The position numbers were made by a program, and so were the translations under genes. From a bacterium (lineage in GTDB: Bacteria; Spirochaetota; UBA4802; UBA5550), in NCBI GenBank assembly GCA_024224995.1, contig JAAENB010000908.1, positions 1-6,932 on the forward strand: DNA of 6,932 bases, read 5' to 3'. Below, one piece after another: positions 1-5,425 of this stretch. Below the pieces are notes generated by a model. That model made no database searches. It saw only the letters and a program-made list of their open reading frames with translations, and was not told the origin of the DNA. The first letter of the stretch is position 1. Each line of letters opens with the position of its first letter.

Positions 1-684
1 AGTGAAGGAGACCTGGAGAAGAGATTAAATGCCCTCATATACAGTGATATAATTGAGCAGGGAAGGAGTAATTTTTATTATCGTGGAGTACAGGATAATA
101 TATTTGATAAGGTATTCAGGGGCAGGTATGCCGATGATATCGACGAGTTTACTTCGGCTCCGCTCAGTACAGGTGATATAACTGATGAATATAAAGCTAT
201 GTACAAAGAGATAAAAGCAAAGTATCAAACTCTGTCAGGGAAGCATAATCATTACAAAGGAATATTTGCTGAATTTTTAATAATAAATATATTGATGTAC
301 AGGGCATATGAGAATAATGAGTTGTATACATCAATGATGGAGAACCTGCCGGAAGGTTTTCGATTTGCCGAATATAAAAGTGTGTGGTCCTATAAAGCCT
401 CGCCCGTGCATAAGCGGGATATCCAGGTCGATATTTTTGCTCGTGTTAAAGATAAAGATGGATGCAGCCTCATAGGCGAGGTAAAGAACCGGGAAGAAAC
501 TAAATTTTCAAAAGAGGAAGCAGTGAAGTTTAGAGAAAAGGCTCAGATTTTAATGGAACTTGAAGATATACAAAAAGCAGCTCTCTTTGTTTTTTCTTTG
601 AGTGGTTTTACGAAAGATGCCATATCGTATATGAAGGAGAACGATATGGCATGGACAGAAGACAAGCGTTGGATAGATAGATAA
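1..684 (+). CDS. ATPase-like protein with C-terminal PD-(D/E)XK nuclease-like domain, 5' partial
   Basis: The frame is open from base 1 to the TAG... to TAA-type end at 684, giving 227 visible residues, so the gene starts left of the window. The in-frame ATG at 199 is probably internal: it has no good ribosome binding site, and the residues before it look like protein. Those residues include a stretch reading EQGRSNFYYRGVQDNIFDKVF (split here as EQGRSNFYYRG then VQDNIFDKVF), which resembles the region after the ATPase core in prokaryotic AAA/archaeal-type ATPases; that is memory-based recognition, not a search. The C-terminal part fits a restriction-endonuclease-like fold: a glutamate in KGIFAEFL (visible residue 91), Asp144 in QVDIF, and the E-x-K pair Glu160/Lys162 in IGEVKN (codons 478-480 and 484-486). 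The likely role is DNA cleavage or a defence/mobile-type ATPase. Composition looks more AT-rich than that of pepF, which could mean transfer. The nuclease-like motif is fairly secure; the ATPase part is inferred. Confidence 0.62.
   Translation, partial: SEGDLEKRLNALIYSDIIEQGRSNFYYRGVQDNIFDKVFRGRYADDIDEFTSAPLSTGDITDEYKAMYKEIKAKYQTLSGKHNHYKGIFAEFLIINILMYRAYENNELYTSMMENLPEGFRFAEYKSVWSYKASPVHKRDIQVDIFARVKDKDGCSLIGEVKNREETKFSKEEAVKFREKAQILMELEDIQKAALFVFSLSGFTKDAISYMKENDMAWTEDKRWIDR
617..652. repeat. Perfect 12-bp inverted repeat inside the 3' end of the first gene
   Basis: The arms ATGCCATATCGT (617-628) and ACGATATGGCAT (641-652) are exact reverse complements around a 12-base loop. The repeat lies within codons about 11 to 23 before the stop. 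No T-run follows it, so a classical intrinsic terminator is unlikely. It could be an mRNA 3' stabilising stem, a protein-binding site, or chance. Confidence 0.6.
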
Positions 685-699
685 TCTCACGTATTCTCC

Positions 700-727
700 T
701 TGACAAAGCCAAAACACCCTGTACAAA
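700..727 (+). promoter_or_regulatory. Candidate sigma70-type promoter for pepF
   Basis: A perfect TTGACA (700-705) is followed after 16 bases by TACAAA (722-727), which matches four of six -10 consensus positions. Transcription would begin near 734, leaving a leader of about 38 bases with AGGAG at 760-764. The box lies just after the first gene's stop, so pepF could be transcribed separately. The -10 box is weak, so this is tentative. Confidence 0.42.
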
Positions 728-771
728 AAACCATTGCAGTCTGATATCACCAAACAAACAGGAGACAAACC

Positions 772-2583
772 ATGTCAACAGAAATGATCCCGGAACGAAA
801 AGATATTCCCGATAACCATAAATGGGATCTCACCCCCATGTTTAAAACCGATGAGGAGTGGGAAAAATTATACACGGAACTTGAAGGAGAGATAAATGCA
901 TACGCGAAATTTCAGGGCCGCCTGCACGAGTCCCTTGCGGTCTTTAAAGAGGCGCTGGACTTCGATATTGCCGTTGGTAAGAAGCTTGAGACCTTATATA
1001 CCTATTCCCATTTAAAAAACGATGAAGATAAAACCGATCAGAAATACGAGGGAAATTACCAGCGGGCGGTAAACCTCTATACACGGATATCCGAGCAGGC
1101 CAGTTATATGAGCCCGGAGATCCAGTCAATCCCGGAAGAGACTATGAACGGTTTTCTAAAAGATGAAAGTATAAAAGAATACGGCTTTTACCTGGAAAAA
1201 CTGCTCAGGTATAAGCCCCATACCAAAAGCAAAGAAATAGAAGAGATCCTTGCAATGTCAACGGAAGTTGCCCACGCGCCCTCCCAGATCTTTAGCCAGC
1301 TCGATAACGCAGATATGAAATTCGGCACCATAAAAGATGAAACAGGAAAAGAGGTGGAGCTGAGTCATGGAAATTTTAGCAGCTTTTTAATAAATCCAAA
1401 CCGTGAACTGCGGGAAAAAGCATTTTTTCAGTATTACCAGGCATATGATAACCACAAAAATACCGTAGCAGCAACCCTGGGCGCCTCAGCTAAAAAGGAT
1501 CATTTTTTCTCAAAAGTACGGAACTTTGAGAATTGCAGACGCTCCGCGCTATTCTCCGACAATGTACCGGATGAAGTGTACGATAATCTTATAAGCTCCG
1601 TGAGAAATAATTTCGCGCCAATATTCAAGTACCTGGACTTCAGAAAAAAAGCCCTGGGACTTAAAGAGCTTCATTTTTATGATACCTATGTACCTATTGT
1701 AAAGGATGTTGAATTCACCATGCCCTACGAAGAGGCAGTGGATCTCTGCATTGAAGCCCTACAGCCCCTGGGAGAGGAATATCTCGGGGTCTTAAAAGAA
1801 GGGCTCCTTGGAGGATGGGTAGACCGCTATGAGAACAAAGGAAAAAGAAGCGGAGCCTATTCATCGGGCTGCTATACCTCACCGCCCTATATTTTGCTTA
1901 ATTATAAAGAAGAAAACATAAATAGTGTCTATACCCTTATTCATGAAGCAGGCCATTCCATGCATACCTGGTATGCAACGAAAAACCAGCCCTACATTGA
2001 TTCGGAATATACAATCTTTGTAGCGGAAGTAGCCTCAACGTTTAATGAAACCCTGCTCAGCAAGTTTTTATTAAATAAATATAAGGATGATAATAAGATG
2101 CGGGCCTATATTTTAAACCGCGAGATCGACAATATCCGGGGAACCCTGTACCGGCAAACAATGTTCGCGGAATTTGAAAAAATAAGCCATAACCTGGTGG
2201 AGCAGAATCAGCCGCTGACTCTTGATACAATCCGCGATAGTTACCGGGACTTATTAAAAGCCTATTTTGGTGAAACAATGGTAATTGATGAAGTGCTGAC
2301 CCTGGAAGCGCTTAGAATTCCGCATTTTTATTCACCCTTTTATGTATATAAATACTCAACCGGAATATCCGCGGCAATAGCCCTTGCCGATAAGGTAATG
2401 CGGGAAGGAGAACCTGCCCGGAACGACTATCTCAATTTTCTAAAACTGGGCGGAAGCATGTTTCCCCTTGAAGAACTCCGGGCTGCCGGAGTAGACATGG
2501 GAACACCCGCGCCAATAGAAGCGGCACTGGCCCATATGGGCCGCCTGGTGGATGAGCTTATTGAAGTGTATGAGAAACTGTAA
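772..2583 (+). CDS. pepF: Oligoendopeptidase F (M3 family zinc metallopeptidase)
   Basis: This 603-residue protein is a cytosolic zinc peptidase that hydrolyses short to medium oligopeptides, and its length is normal for PepF (about 600). The zinc site is HEAGH at residues 391-395, with Glu392 as catalytic base and His391/His395 as ligands; Glu419 in FVAEVASTFNE is the expected third ligand. A conserved C-terminal segment, HFYSPFYVYKYSTG (residues 518-531), carries the histidine and tyrosines that line the active site in the M3 family. The N-terminal roughly 200 residues are the helical part typical of the M3B subfamily. There is no signal peptide, consistent with a cytoplasmic enzyme. The ATG at 772 is chosen because AGGAG (760-764) lies seven bases upstream and the N-terminus (PERKDIPDNHKWDLTPMF) is the usual family start. 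It appears intact and probably monocistronic, with its own candidate promoter and a hairpin after the stop. The substrate in vivo cannot be told from sequence. Confidence 0.95.
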   Translation: MSTEMIPERKDIPDNHKWDLTPMFKTDEEWEKLYTELEGEINAYAKFQGRLHESLAVFKEALDFDIAVGKKLETLYTYSHLKNDEDKTDQKYEGNYQRAVNLYTRISEQASYMSPEIQSIPEETMNGFLKDESIKEYGFYLEKLLRYKPHTKSKEIEEILAMSTEVAHAPSQIFSQLDNADMKFGTIKDETGKEVELSHGNFSSFLINPNRELREKAFFQYYQAYDNHKNTVAATLGASAKKDHFFSKVRNFENCRRSALFSDNVPDEVYDNLISSVRNNFAPIFKYLDFRKKALGLKELHFYDTYVPIVKDVEFTMPYEEAVDLCIEALQPLGEEYLGVLKEGLLGGWVDRYENKGKRSGAYSSGCYTSPPYILLNYKEENINSVYTLIHEAGHSMHTWYATKNQPYIDSEYTIFVAEVASTFNETLLSKFLLNKYKDDNKMRAYILNREIDNIRGTLYRQTMFAEFEKISHNLVEQNQPLTLDTIRDSYRDLLKAYFGETMVIDEVLTLEALRIPHFYSPFYVYKYSTGISAAIALADKVMREGEPARNDYLNFLKLGGSMFPLEELRAAGVDMGTPAPIEAALAHMGRLVDELIEVYEKL

Positions 2584-2611
2584 CAAGGTACAGGGTACAA
2601 GGTACAAGGCT
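2584..2611 (+). repeat. Tandem heptamer array, four units
   Basis: Four consecutive 7-base units follow the pepF TAA with no gap: CAAGGTA, CAGGGTA, CAAGGTA, CAAGGCT. Units one and three are identical; unit two has one change and unit four has two, at its last two positions. Such heptamer runs look like simple intergenic repeats that can change in copy number. I see no coding role. Confidence 0.75.
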
Positions 2612-2612
2612 A

Positions 2613-2630
2613 AAGGGGGATCTCCCCCTT
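2613..2630 (+). terminator. GC-rich hairpin downstream of pepF
   Basis: The arms AAGGGGGA (2613-2620) and TCCCCCTT (2623-2630) can pair around TC; because a two-base loop is too tight, the working stem is about seven pairs with a four-base loop. It sits 29 bases past the pepF stop. Only a short GTTT follows some bases later, so it is a weak intrinsic terminator by sequence. It would also end minus-strand transcripts of the broken small gene that stops at 2641. It could instead belong to the same GC-palindrome class as the hairpin at 6910-6932. Confidence 0.45.
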
Positions 2631-2640
2631 GCACCTGTTT

Positions 2641-2785
2641 CTAATCTCCTTCATGGACAAAGGGCTGACCCAGCTCCCTGAAAGAAAATGTGTTAAATGC
2701 TCGAGTTCCGTCGTAGTCGAGAATCCTCAGGTCATCGGTTTCCGAAATGAGCTCCGCTTCCTGTCAATAATAACCCGGCTTTCAT
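2641..2785 (-). pseudogene. Small gene broken by frameshifts, unknown family
   Basis: On the minus strand a strong ribosome binding site, AAGGAG (2798-2793), stands seven bases before an ATG at 2785-2783. The frame from this ATG stops after 17 residues. The frame ending at the TAG (2643-2641) is open for 40 codons up to 2763 and reads like real protein: QEAELISETDD, then LRILDYDGTRAF, then NTFSFRELGQPFVHEGD. A third frame just after the ATG reads SRVIIDR, which would join smoothly to EAELISETDD. Restoring one A near the start (AAA to AAAA) and one G in the AGGAAG tract would give an uninterrupted 48-residue protein, MKSRVIIDREAELIS onward; 145 bases plus two equals 49 codons. Both lesions are in homopolymer runs, so they may be true decay or sequencing errors. 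I do not recognise the family. Confidence 0.5.
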
Positions 2786-2871
2786 GATATATCTCCTTAA
2801 TATGAGGGAAGGGTAAAAAAAGCGTTGATATTCTTTAATAGAGTCCATACATTTGTTTGCTGATATAAAAA

Positions 2872-2907
2872 ATGTCTATTGACATAAAAATATAACATTT
2901 CATTAAT
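2872..2907 (+). promoter_or_regulatory. Candidate queE promoter with a small inverted repeat over the -35 box
   Basis: A perfect TTGACA lies at 2879-2884 and, after 17 bases, ATTAAT (2902-2907) matches four of six -10 positions. The inverted repeat ATGTC-TATT-GACAT (2872-2885) overlaps the -35 box, as a repressor site might. Transcription would start near 2914, almost on top of AGGA (2913-2916), which leaves a very short leader and lowers confidence. No preQ1 riboswitch pattern is visible upstream. Confidence 0.38.
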
Positions 2908-2924
2908 GGCACAGGACAATAAAA

Positions 2925-3584
2925 ATGAACATACAAGTAAATGAAATATTCTATTCAATCCAGGGAGAGACCACAACAACGGGCTTTCCTTCTCTTTTCA
3001 TTCGGTTAACAGGATGCAATCTTAATTGCGTATACTGCGACACTCTTTATGCCAGGAAAGGGGGAGATAGTAAAACAATTTTTTCCCTTTTAGAAACCAT
3101 AAAAGAATATCCTTCTGCGCATCATATTACGGTAACCGGGGGAGAACCCTTATTACAGGAAAATACGATAGTTTTGCTGCAAAAGATCGTGGATAAAGGA
3201 TTCTCAGTCCAGGTTGAGACCAATGGCAGTATAGATTTGTCTGTGGTGCCAAAAGGAGTAAGGAAGATAGTTGATATAAAAACACCTTCCAGCGGAGAAG
3301 AGAATTCATTTTTAATGAAAAATCTTGACTTTATTGATAGCCGGGACGAAATAAAATTTGTAATTTATAATAATGAAGATTATTTGTTTTCAAAAGATTT
3401 TGTAAAATACTATCTTGCTAAAATAAAAGCAGTAATAAACTTTTCACCGGTTTCAGGTGTCATGTCCCCAAAAGAGCTTTCGGACAATATTGCCAGGGAC
3501 AGGCTCCCGGTACGGCTCAACCTGCAATTGCATAAGATTGTGGGCCTGGAAACGGAACTGGAAAAGGGTTTATCGGAAAAATAA
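2925..3584 (+). CDS. queE: 7-carboxy-7-deazaguanine synthase (radical SAM, queuosine pathway)
   Basis: QueE converts 6-carboxytetrahydropterin to 7-carboxy-7-deazaguanine, an early step toward preQ0, queuosine in tRNA and other 7-deazapurines. The 219-residue length fits the family. The N-terminal FYSIQGET and GFPSLFIRLTGCNLNCVYCDT are family signatures; the 4Fe-4S cluster binds Cys31, Cys35 and Cys38 (CX3CX2C). TGGEP (residues 71-75) is the SAM-binding GGE motif, ETNG (98-101) and DIKTP (117-121) are further core strands, and RLNLQLHKIVG near the C-terminus is the expected end. The start at 2925 places the conserved FYSIQGE nine residues in, and AGGA at 2913-2916 is eight bases upstream. Other deazapurine genes (queC, queD, folE-like) are not in the window. 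A second radical SAM gene begins 21 bases after the stop, so the two are probably co-transcribed. The gene looks intact. Confidence 0.92.
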   Translation: MNIQVNEIFYSIQGETTTTGFPSLFIRLTGCNLNCVYCDTLYARKGGDSKTIFSLLETIKEYPSAHHITVTGGEPLLQENTIVLLQKIVDKGFSVQVETNGSIDLSVVPKGVRKIVDIKTPSSGEENSFLMKNLDFIDSRDEIKFVIYNNEDYLFSKDFVKYYLAKIKAVINFSPVSGVMSPKELSDNIARDRLPVRLNLQLHKIVGLETELEKGLSEK

Positions 3585-3605
3585 TAAATAAGGAGCTTTT
3601 AGTTT

Positions 3606-4484
3606 ATGGATTATGTTGGACATGTAATACGCCCTCCCAGTGAGGCATATAGTATGATAATTCAGGTCACCGTAGGGTGCTCTCATAATATGTGTACCTT
3701 TTGCGGTACCTATAAAGATGAAAAATTCCGTTTTAAAGATATGGGCCAGATCAAACGAGATATTGACGAAATGACTGCCGCCAGGCATCGTTTTAAAAAG
3801 GCATTTTTGGCGGATGGAGATGTTCTTATTCTGCCCACGGAGAAAATTCTTGAAATAATGTCCTATATAAAGGACCGGAATCCCAGTATTGAGCGCATCG
3901 GGGTCTACGGCAATGCCAAAGCCATTATAAAGAAAAGCCCGCAGGAGCTGGAAGAATTACGCAGTGCCGGTCTGGGAATTATTTACCAGGGAATAGAGAG
4001 CGGGAATAAAGAAGTGCTCCGGAAGATCAAAAAAGGTGCTTTCCCGCATCGCATGATAGAAACAGCTCATAAAGTAATCGACGCGGGAATTTTACTCTCA
4101 CAGACCGTTCTCCTGGGCATTGGCGGAACTGAATTAAGCAGGGAGCACGCCATTGATACGGGAAAACTCCTTGGCGAAATGTCTCCCGATTACGCGGGAG
4201 CCCTTACTGTCATGGTTCTTCCCAATACTGAGCTCTACCCCGATTACCAATCGGGAAAATTTCAGCTGCCCGATAAATTTGGTCTTCTTGAGGAGCTGAA
4301 ACATATAATAAACAATATGAATGTTCAGAGAAAGTGCTATTTCGCGTCAAATCACGCGTCTAACTATTTGCCGATCCGGGCAACATTCCCTGATGAACAG
4401 GCAAAAGTCCTGGCAATGCTTAACGAGGTTTTGAAAAAAAGAGATGAGAGCATGTTGAAACCGGAGCATATGAGAGCGTTGTAG
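3606..4484 (+). CDS. Radical SAM protein with CX4CX2C cluster motif, substrate unknown
   Basis: A 292-residue radical SAM protein. The cluster cysteines are Cys25, Cys30 and Cys33 in GCSHNMCTFCGTYKD, a CX4CX2C spacing instead of the usual CX3CX2C; the surrounding GCSHN-CTFC-YKD pattern is one I associate with a subgroup of uncharacterised Fe-S oxidoreductases in anaerobes. FLADGDVLIL (residues 67-76) stands where the first SAM-contacting strand is expected, and YQGIESGN (about residue 123) is a HemN/Elp3-like core motif. The C-terminal SNHASNYLPIRATFP segment looks conserved and the protein ends shortly after, with no B12-binding or TRAM domain. The start is supported by AAGGAG at 3590-3595, ten bases upstream. 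It lies 21 bases behind queE, so it may share its transcript, but nothing in the sequence ties it to queuosine. Reaction and substrate are unknown; the superfamily call is secure. Confidence 0.85.
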   Translation: MDYVGHVIRPPSEAYSMIIQVTVGCSHNMCTFCGTYKDEKFRFKDMGQIKRDIDEMTAARHRFKKAFLADGDVLILPTEKILEIMSYIKDRNPSIERIGVYGNAKAIIKKSPQELEELRSAGLGIIYQGIESGNKEVLRKIKKGAFPHRMIETAHKVIDAGILLSQTVLLGIGGTELSREHAIDTGKLLGEMSPDYAGALTVMVLPNTELYPDYQSGKFQLPDKFGLLEELKHIINNMNVQRKCYFASNHASNYLPIRATFPDEQAKVLAMLNEVLKKRDESMLKPEHMRAL

Positions 4485-4485
4485 C

Positions 4486-4535
4486 GTAAGGTAACCGGTG
4501 GCCCGGAAGGCCGGGTGATCGGTGGGGAAAAAGAG
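4486..4535 (+). repeat. Structured intergenic repeat, copy A
   Basis: The repeat begins one base after the TAG of the radical SAM gene. It matches the reverse complement of 5371-5425 at about 43 of 49 aligned positions, with one single-base gap and one six-base gap; the six substitutions I count are all transitions. Its core folds into a hairpin from 4494 to 4523: ACCG-GT pairs with AT-CGGT, then after one G-G mismatch GCCCGG pairs with CCGGGT, closed by an AAGG loop. A purine-rich tail (GGGGAAAAAGAG) ends the copy. It may act as a transcript end or mRNA stabiliser. Confidence 0.75.
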
Positions 4536-4564
4536 TTGACGCAGGGGCGATTATTTAATATTTT
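4536..4564 (+). promoter_or_regulatory. Candidate promoter for the 53-codon gene
   Basis: TTGACG (4536-4541, five of six) and TATTTT (4559-4564, four of six) are 17 bases apart. The predicted start near 4571 leaves a leader of about 29 bases that contains the GGGGG ribosome binding site. The -35 box starts directly at the end of repeat copy A. Confidence 0.45.
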
Positions 4565-4577
4565 CAAAATAATAAAT
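4553..4577. promoter_or_regulatory. AT-rich palindrome, possible operator
   Basis: The 25-base site has 12-base arms, ATTTAATATTTT (4553-4564) and AAAATAATAAAT (4566-4577), around a central C. Eleven of the twelve arm pairs are complementary. It covers the candidate -10 box and the predicted transcription start, the usual place for a repressor operator. The one-base centre makes an RNA hairpin less likely than a site for a dimeric protein. The regulator is not identified. Confidence 0.5.
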
Positions 4578-4599
4578 CGTGACACCGAATGGGGGAACA

Positions 4600-4761
4600 A
4601 TGGATAAATCAATAGAAGACGCAATGAGATTCATCAGTGGTGAAATACAAGCAAACCCTGATGCGGACAAGATGAAGATTATTAACGAAGCAAGTCAAAA
4701 ATACGACCTGAATCCCATGCAGACACAATTCTTTACAAACAAGTTTGTCCTGAATAAATAA
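4600..4761 (+). CDS. Small conserved-looking hypothetical protein, 53 residues
   Basis: The protein begins MDKSIEDAMRFISGEI and ends FFTNKFVLNK. It is charged, has no membrane segment or signal peptide and no cysteines, and its pattern suggests two or three short helices: one near residues 2-17, one around 22-35, and one after the LNPMQ turn near 38-50. The ATG at 4600 is chosen over an in-frame GTG at 4579 because GGGGG (4591-4595) sits four bases ahead of it and nothing suitable precedes the GTG. The gene has its own candidate promoter and a palindrome over the -10 box, and is followed by a stem-loop, so it looks like an independently regulated single-gene unit. I do not recognise a characterised family. 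A cytoplasmic helical regulator or adaptor is possible, but no function is assigned. Confidence 0.72.
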   Translation: MDKSIEDAMRFISGEIQANPDADKMKIINEASQKYDLNPMQTQFFTNKFVLNK

Positions 4762-4784
4762 AAGTCCCGGAAGGGGCCGAATAA

Positions 4785-4814
4785 GGGGCTTCCCGAATAC
4801 GCGGGATTAGCCCC
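4785..4814. terminator. Stem-loop between convergent genes
   Basis: GGGGCTTCCCG (4785-4795) pairs with CGGGA (4802-4806) and AGCCCC (4809-4814), with TT bulged and a six-base loop: eleven pairs in all. It lies 24 bases after the plus-strand small gene and reaches through the TAA (4809-4807) and last codons of the minus-strand exported-protein gene. On the minus strand it is followed by TTATT. A two-way terminator is the simplest reading, although neither side has a long T-run. Confidence 0.6.
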
Positions 4815-5340
4815 CACTCCTGCGAATATCTTCTTCGGTTTTTGAAACAATTATCTTCGAAAGATTACTAAAATATTTGTACAAATTTTTCTTGCCCCGG
4901 CTTTCAAATTTTATTTCCGAAAAAGAGTTGGATTTACGGCTGTAGAGGAGAAAGGCGCAGGTATATGTCCTGCCTGCCTGGATTCCGGGTGAAGATTTGC
5001 TTCCTTTTGAGGGATAAAGAGAGCCTGCCAGGGAAAAATCTGCTTTTAAATCCCGGCAGTATTCTTTTAAGTCTTTTGTGCTGATTAAACCGGGATATTT
5101 CTTCTTTTCGTCATAAAAGATCGATTCCAGCTCCATAACCGGAACAATGGGAAACCCCTTTTCCCGGAATTCCCGCAAAACAGTCTCCCTGAGAAGCCGT
5201 TCCTGTATATCGTTTATTTGCGCCGAAGAAAACCCAAGAACAAGTATTTTAGGTTTCACCCCAGCTTTCGCCCCTGTCAAAAGCATAACAGCAAAGACAA
5301 GACACAGCAAAAAGCTCCTATTTAATCTACAACTTTTCAT
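4807..5340 (-). CDS. Exported protein of unknown function
   Basis: A 177-residue protein with a clear Sec signal peptide: a basic start (Lys2, Arg5, Arg8), a hydrophobic run FLLCLVFAVMLL (10-21), and a likely signal peptidase I site after Ala26 (AKA|G). There is no lipobox cysteine at the site. The mature part begins KPKILVLGF and continues with LLRETVLREFREKG, FPIVPVMELESIF and LKADFSLAGSL. This strand-helix-strand then 'A-D-x-x-L-x-G' layout recalls the periplasmic fold shared by CsgG, LpoB and FlgO-type proteins, but the likeness is loose. The ribosome binding site is poor (AGG two bases before the ATG). An in-frame TTG eleven codons on has AGGAG four bases upstream, but using it would remove the basic N-region, so the ATG is preferred. 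The gene follows the uridylyltransferase gene by 81 bases containing repeat copy B and may be co-transcribed with it. Its stop lies inside a stem-loop. Confidence 0.72.
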   Translation of the reverse strand: MKSCRLNRSFLLCLVFAVMLLTGAKAGVKPKILVLGFSSAQINDIQERLLRETVLREFREKGFPIVPVMELESIFYDEKKKYPGLISTKDLKEYCRDLKADFSLAGSLYPSKGSKSSPGIQAGRTYTCAFLLYSRKSNSFSEIKFESRGKKNLYKYFSNLSKIIVSKTEEDIRRSGG

Positions 5341-5370
5341 AACCTGGTATCAGCCTGTCACTTTCCCCCA

Positions 5371-5425
5371 CTCTTCTTTCCTGCCGATCACCGGTCACCC
5401 GGCCTCCGGCCACCGATTACCTTAC
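5371..5425 (-). repeat. Structured intergenic repeat, copy B
   Basis: This is the minus-strand partner of copy A. Reading 5425 to 5371, it starts GTAAGGTAATCGGTGG, overlapping the TAA stop of the uridylyltransferase gene (5424-5422), and ends in the purine-rich GGAAAGAAGAG. Compared with copy A it has six extra bases in a GGTGACCGGTGA stretch and lacks one C. The same hairpin can form; some changes keep pairing (a G-T wobble in A is G-C here, and a C-G pair in A is T-G here). It lies between two same-strand genes, like an intercistronic mRNA element. Confidence 0.75.

Noticed and set aside
199..684. Start of the first gene at ATG 199
   Set aside because: The frame is open to base 1 with protein-like content and no ribosome binding site stands before 199, so the ATG is treated as internal to a truncated gene.
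2440..2634. 64-codon minus-strand ORF over the pepF 3' end and repeats
   Set aside because: It is antisense to a confident gene and runs through a hairpin and a heptamer array.
2800..2924. preQ1 riboswitch ahead of queE
   Set aside because: I looked for the compact hairpin plus A-rich tail of the preQ1 class I aptamer and saw no such arrangement; a covariance-model search would settle it.
2797..2979. 60-codon minus-strand ORF covering the queE start region
   Set aside because: It overlaps the queE promoter and N-terminus, is low-complexity hydrophobic, and has no convincing ribosome binding site.
4579..4599. GTG start giving a 60-residue form of the small protein
   Set aside because: There is no ribosome binding site before the GTG, while GGGGG stands four bases before the ATG at 4600; the GTG also lies close to the predicted transcription start.
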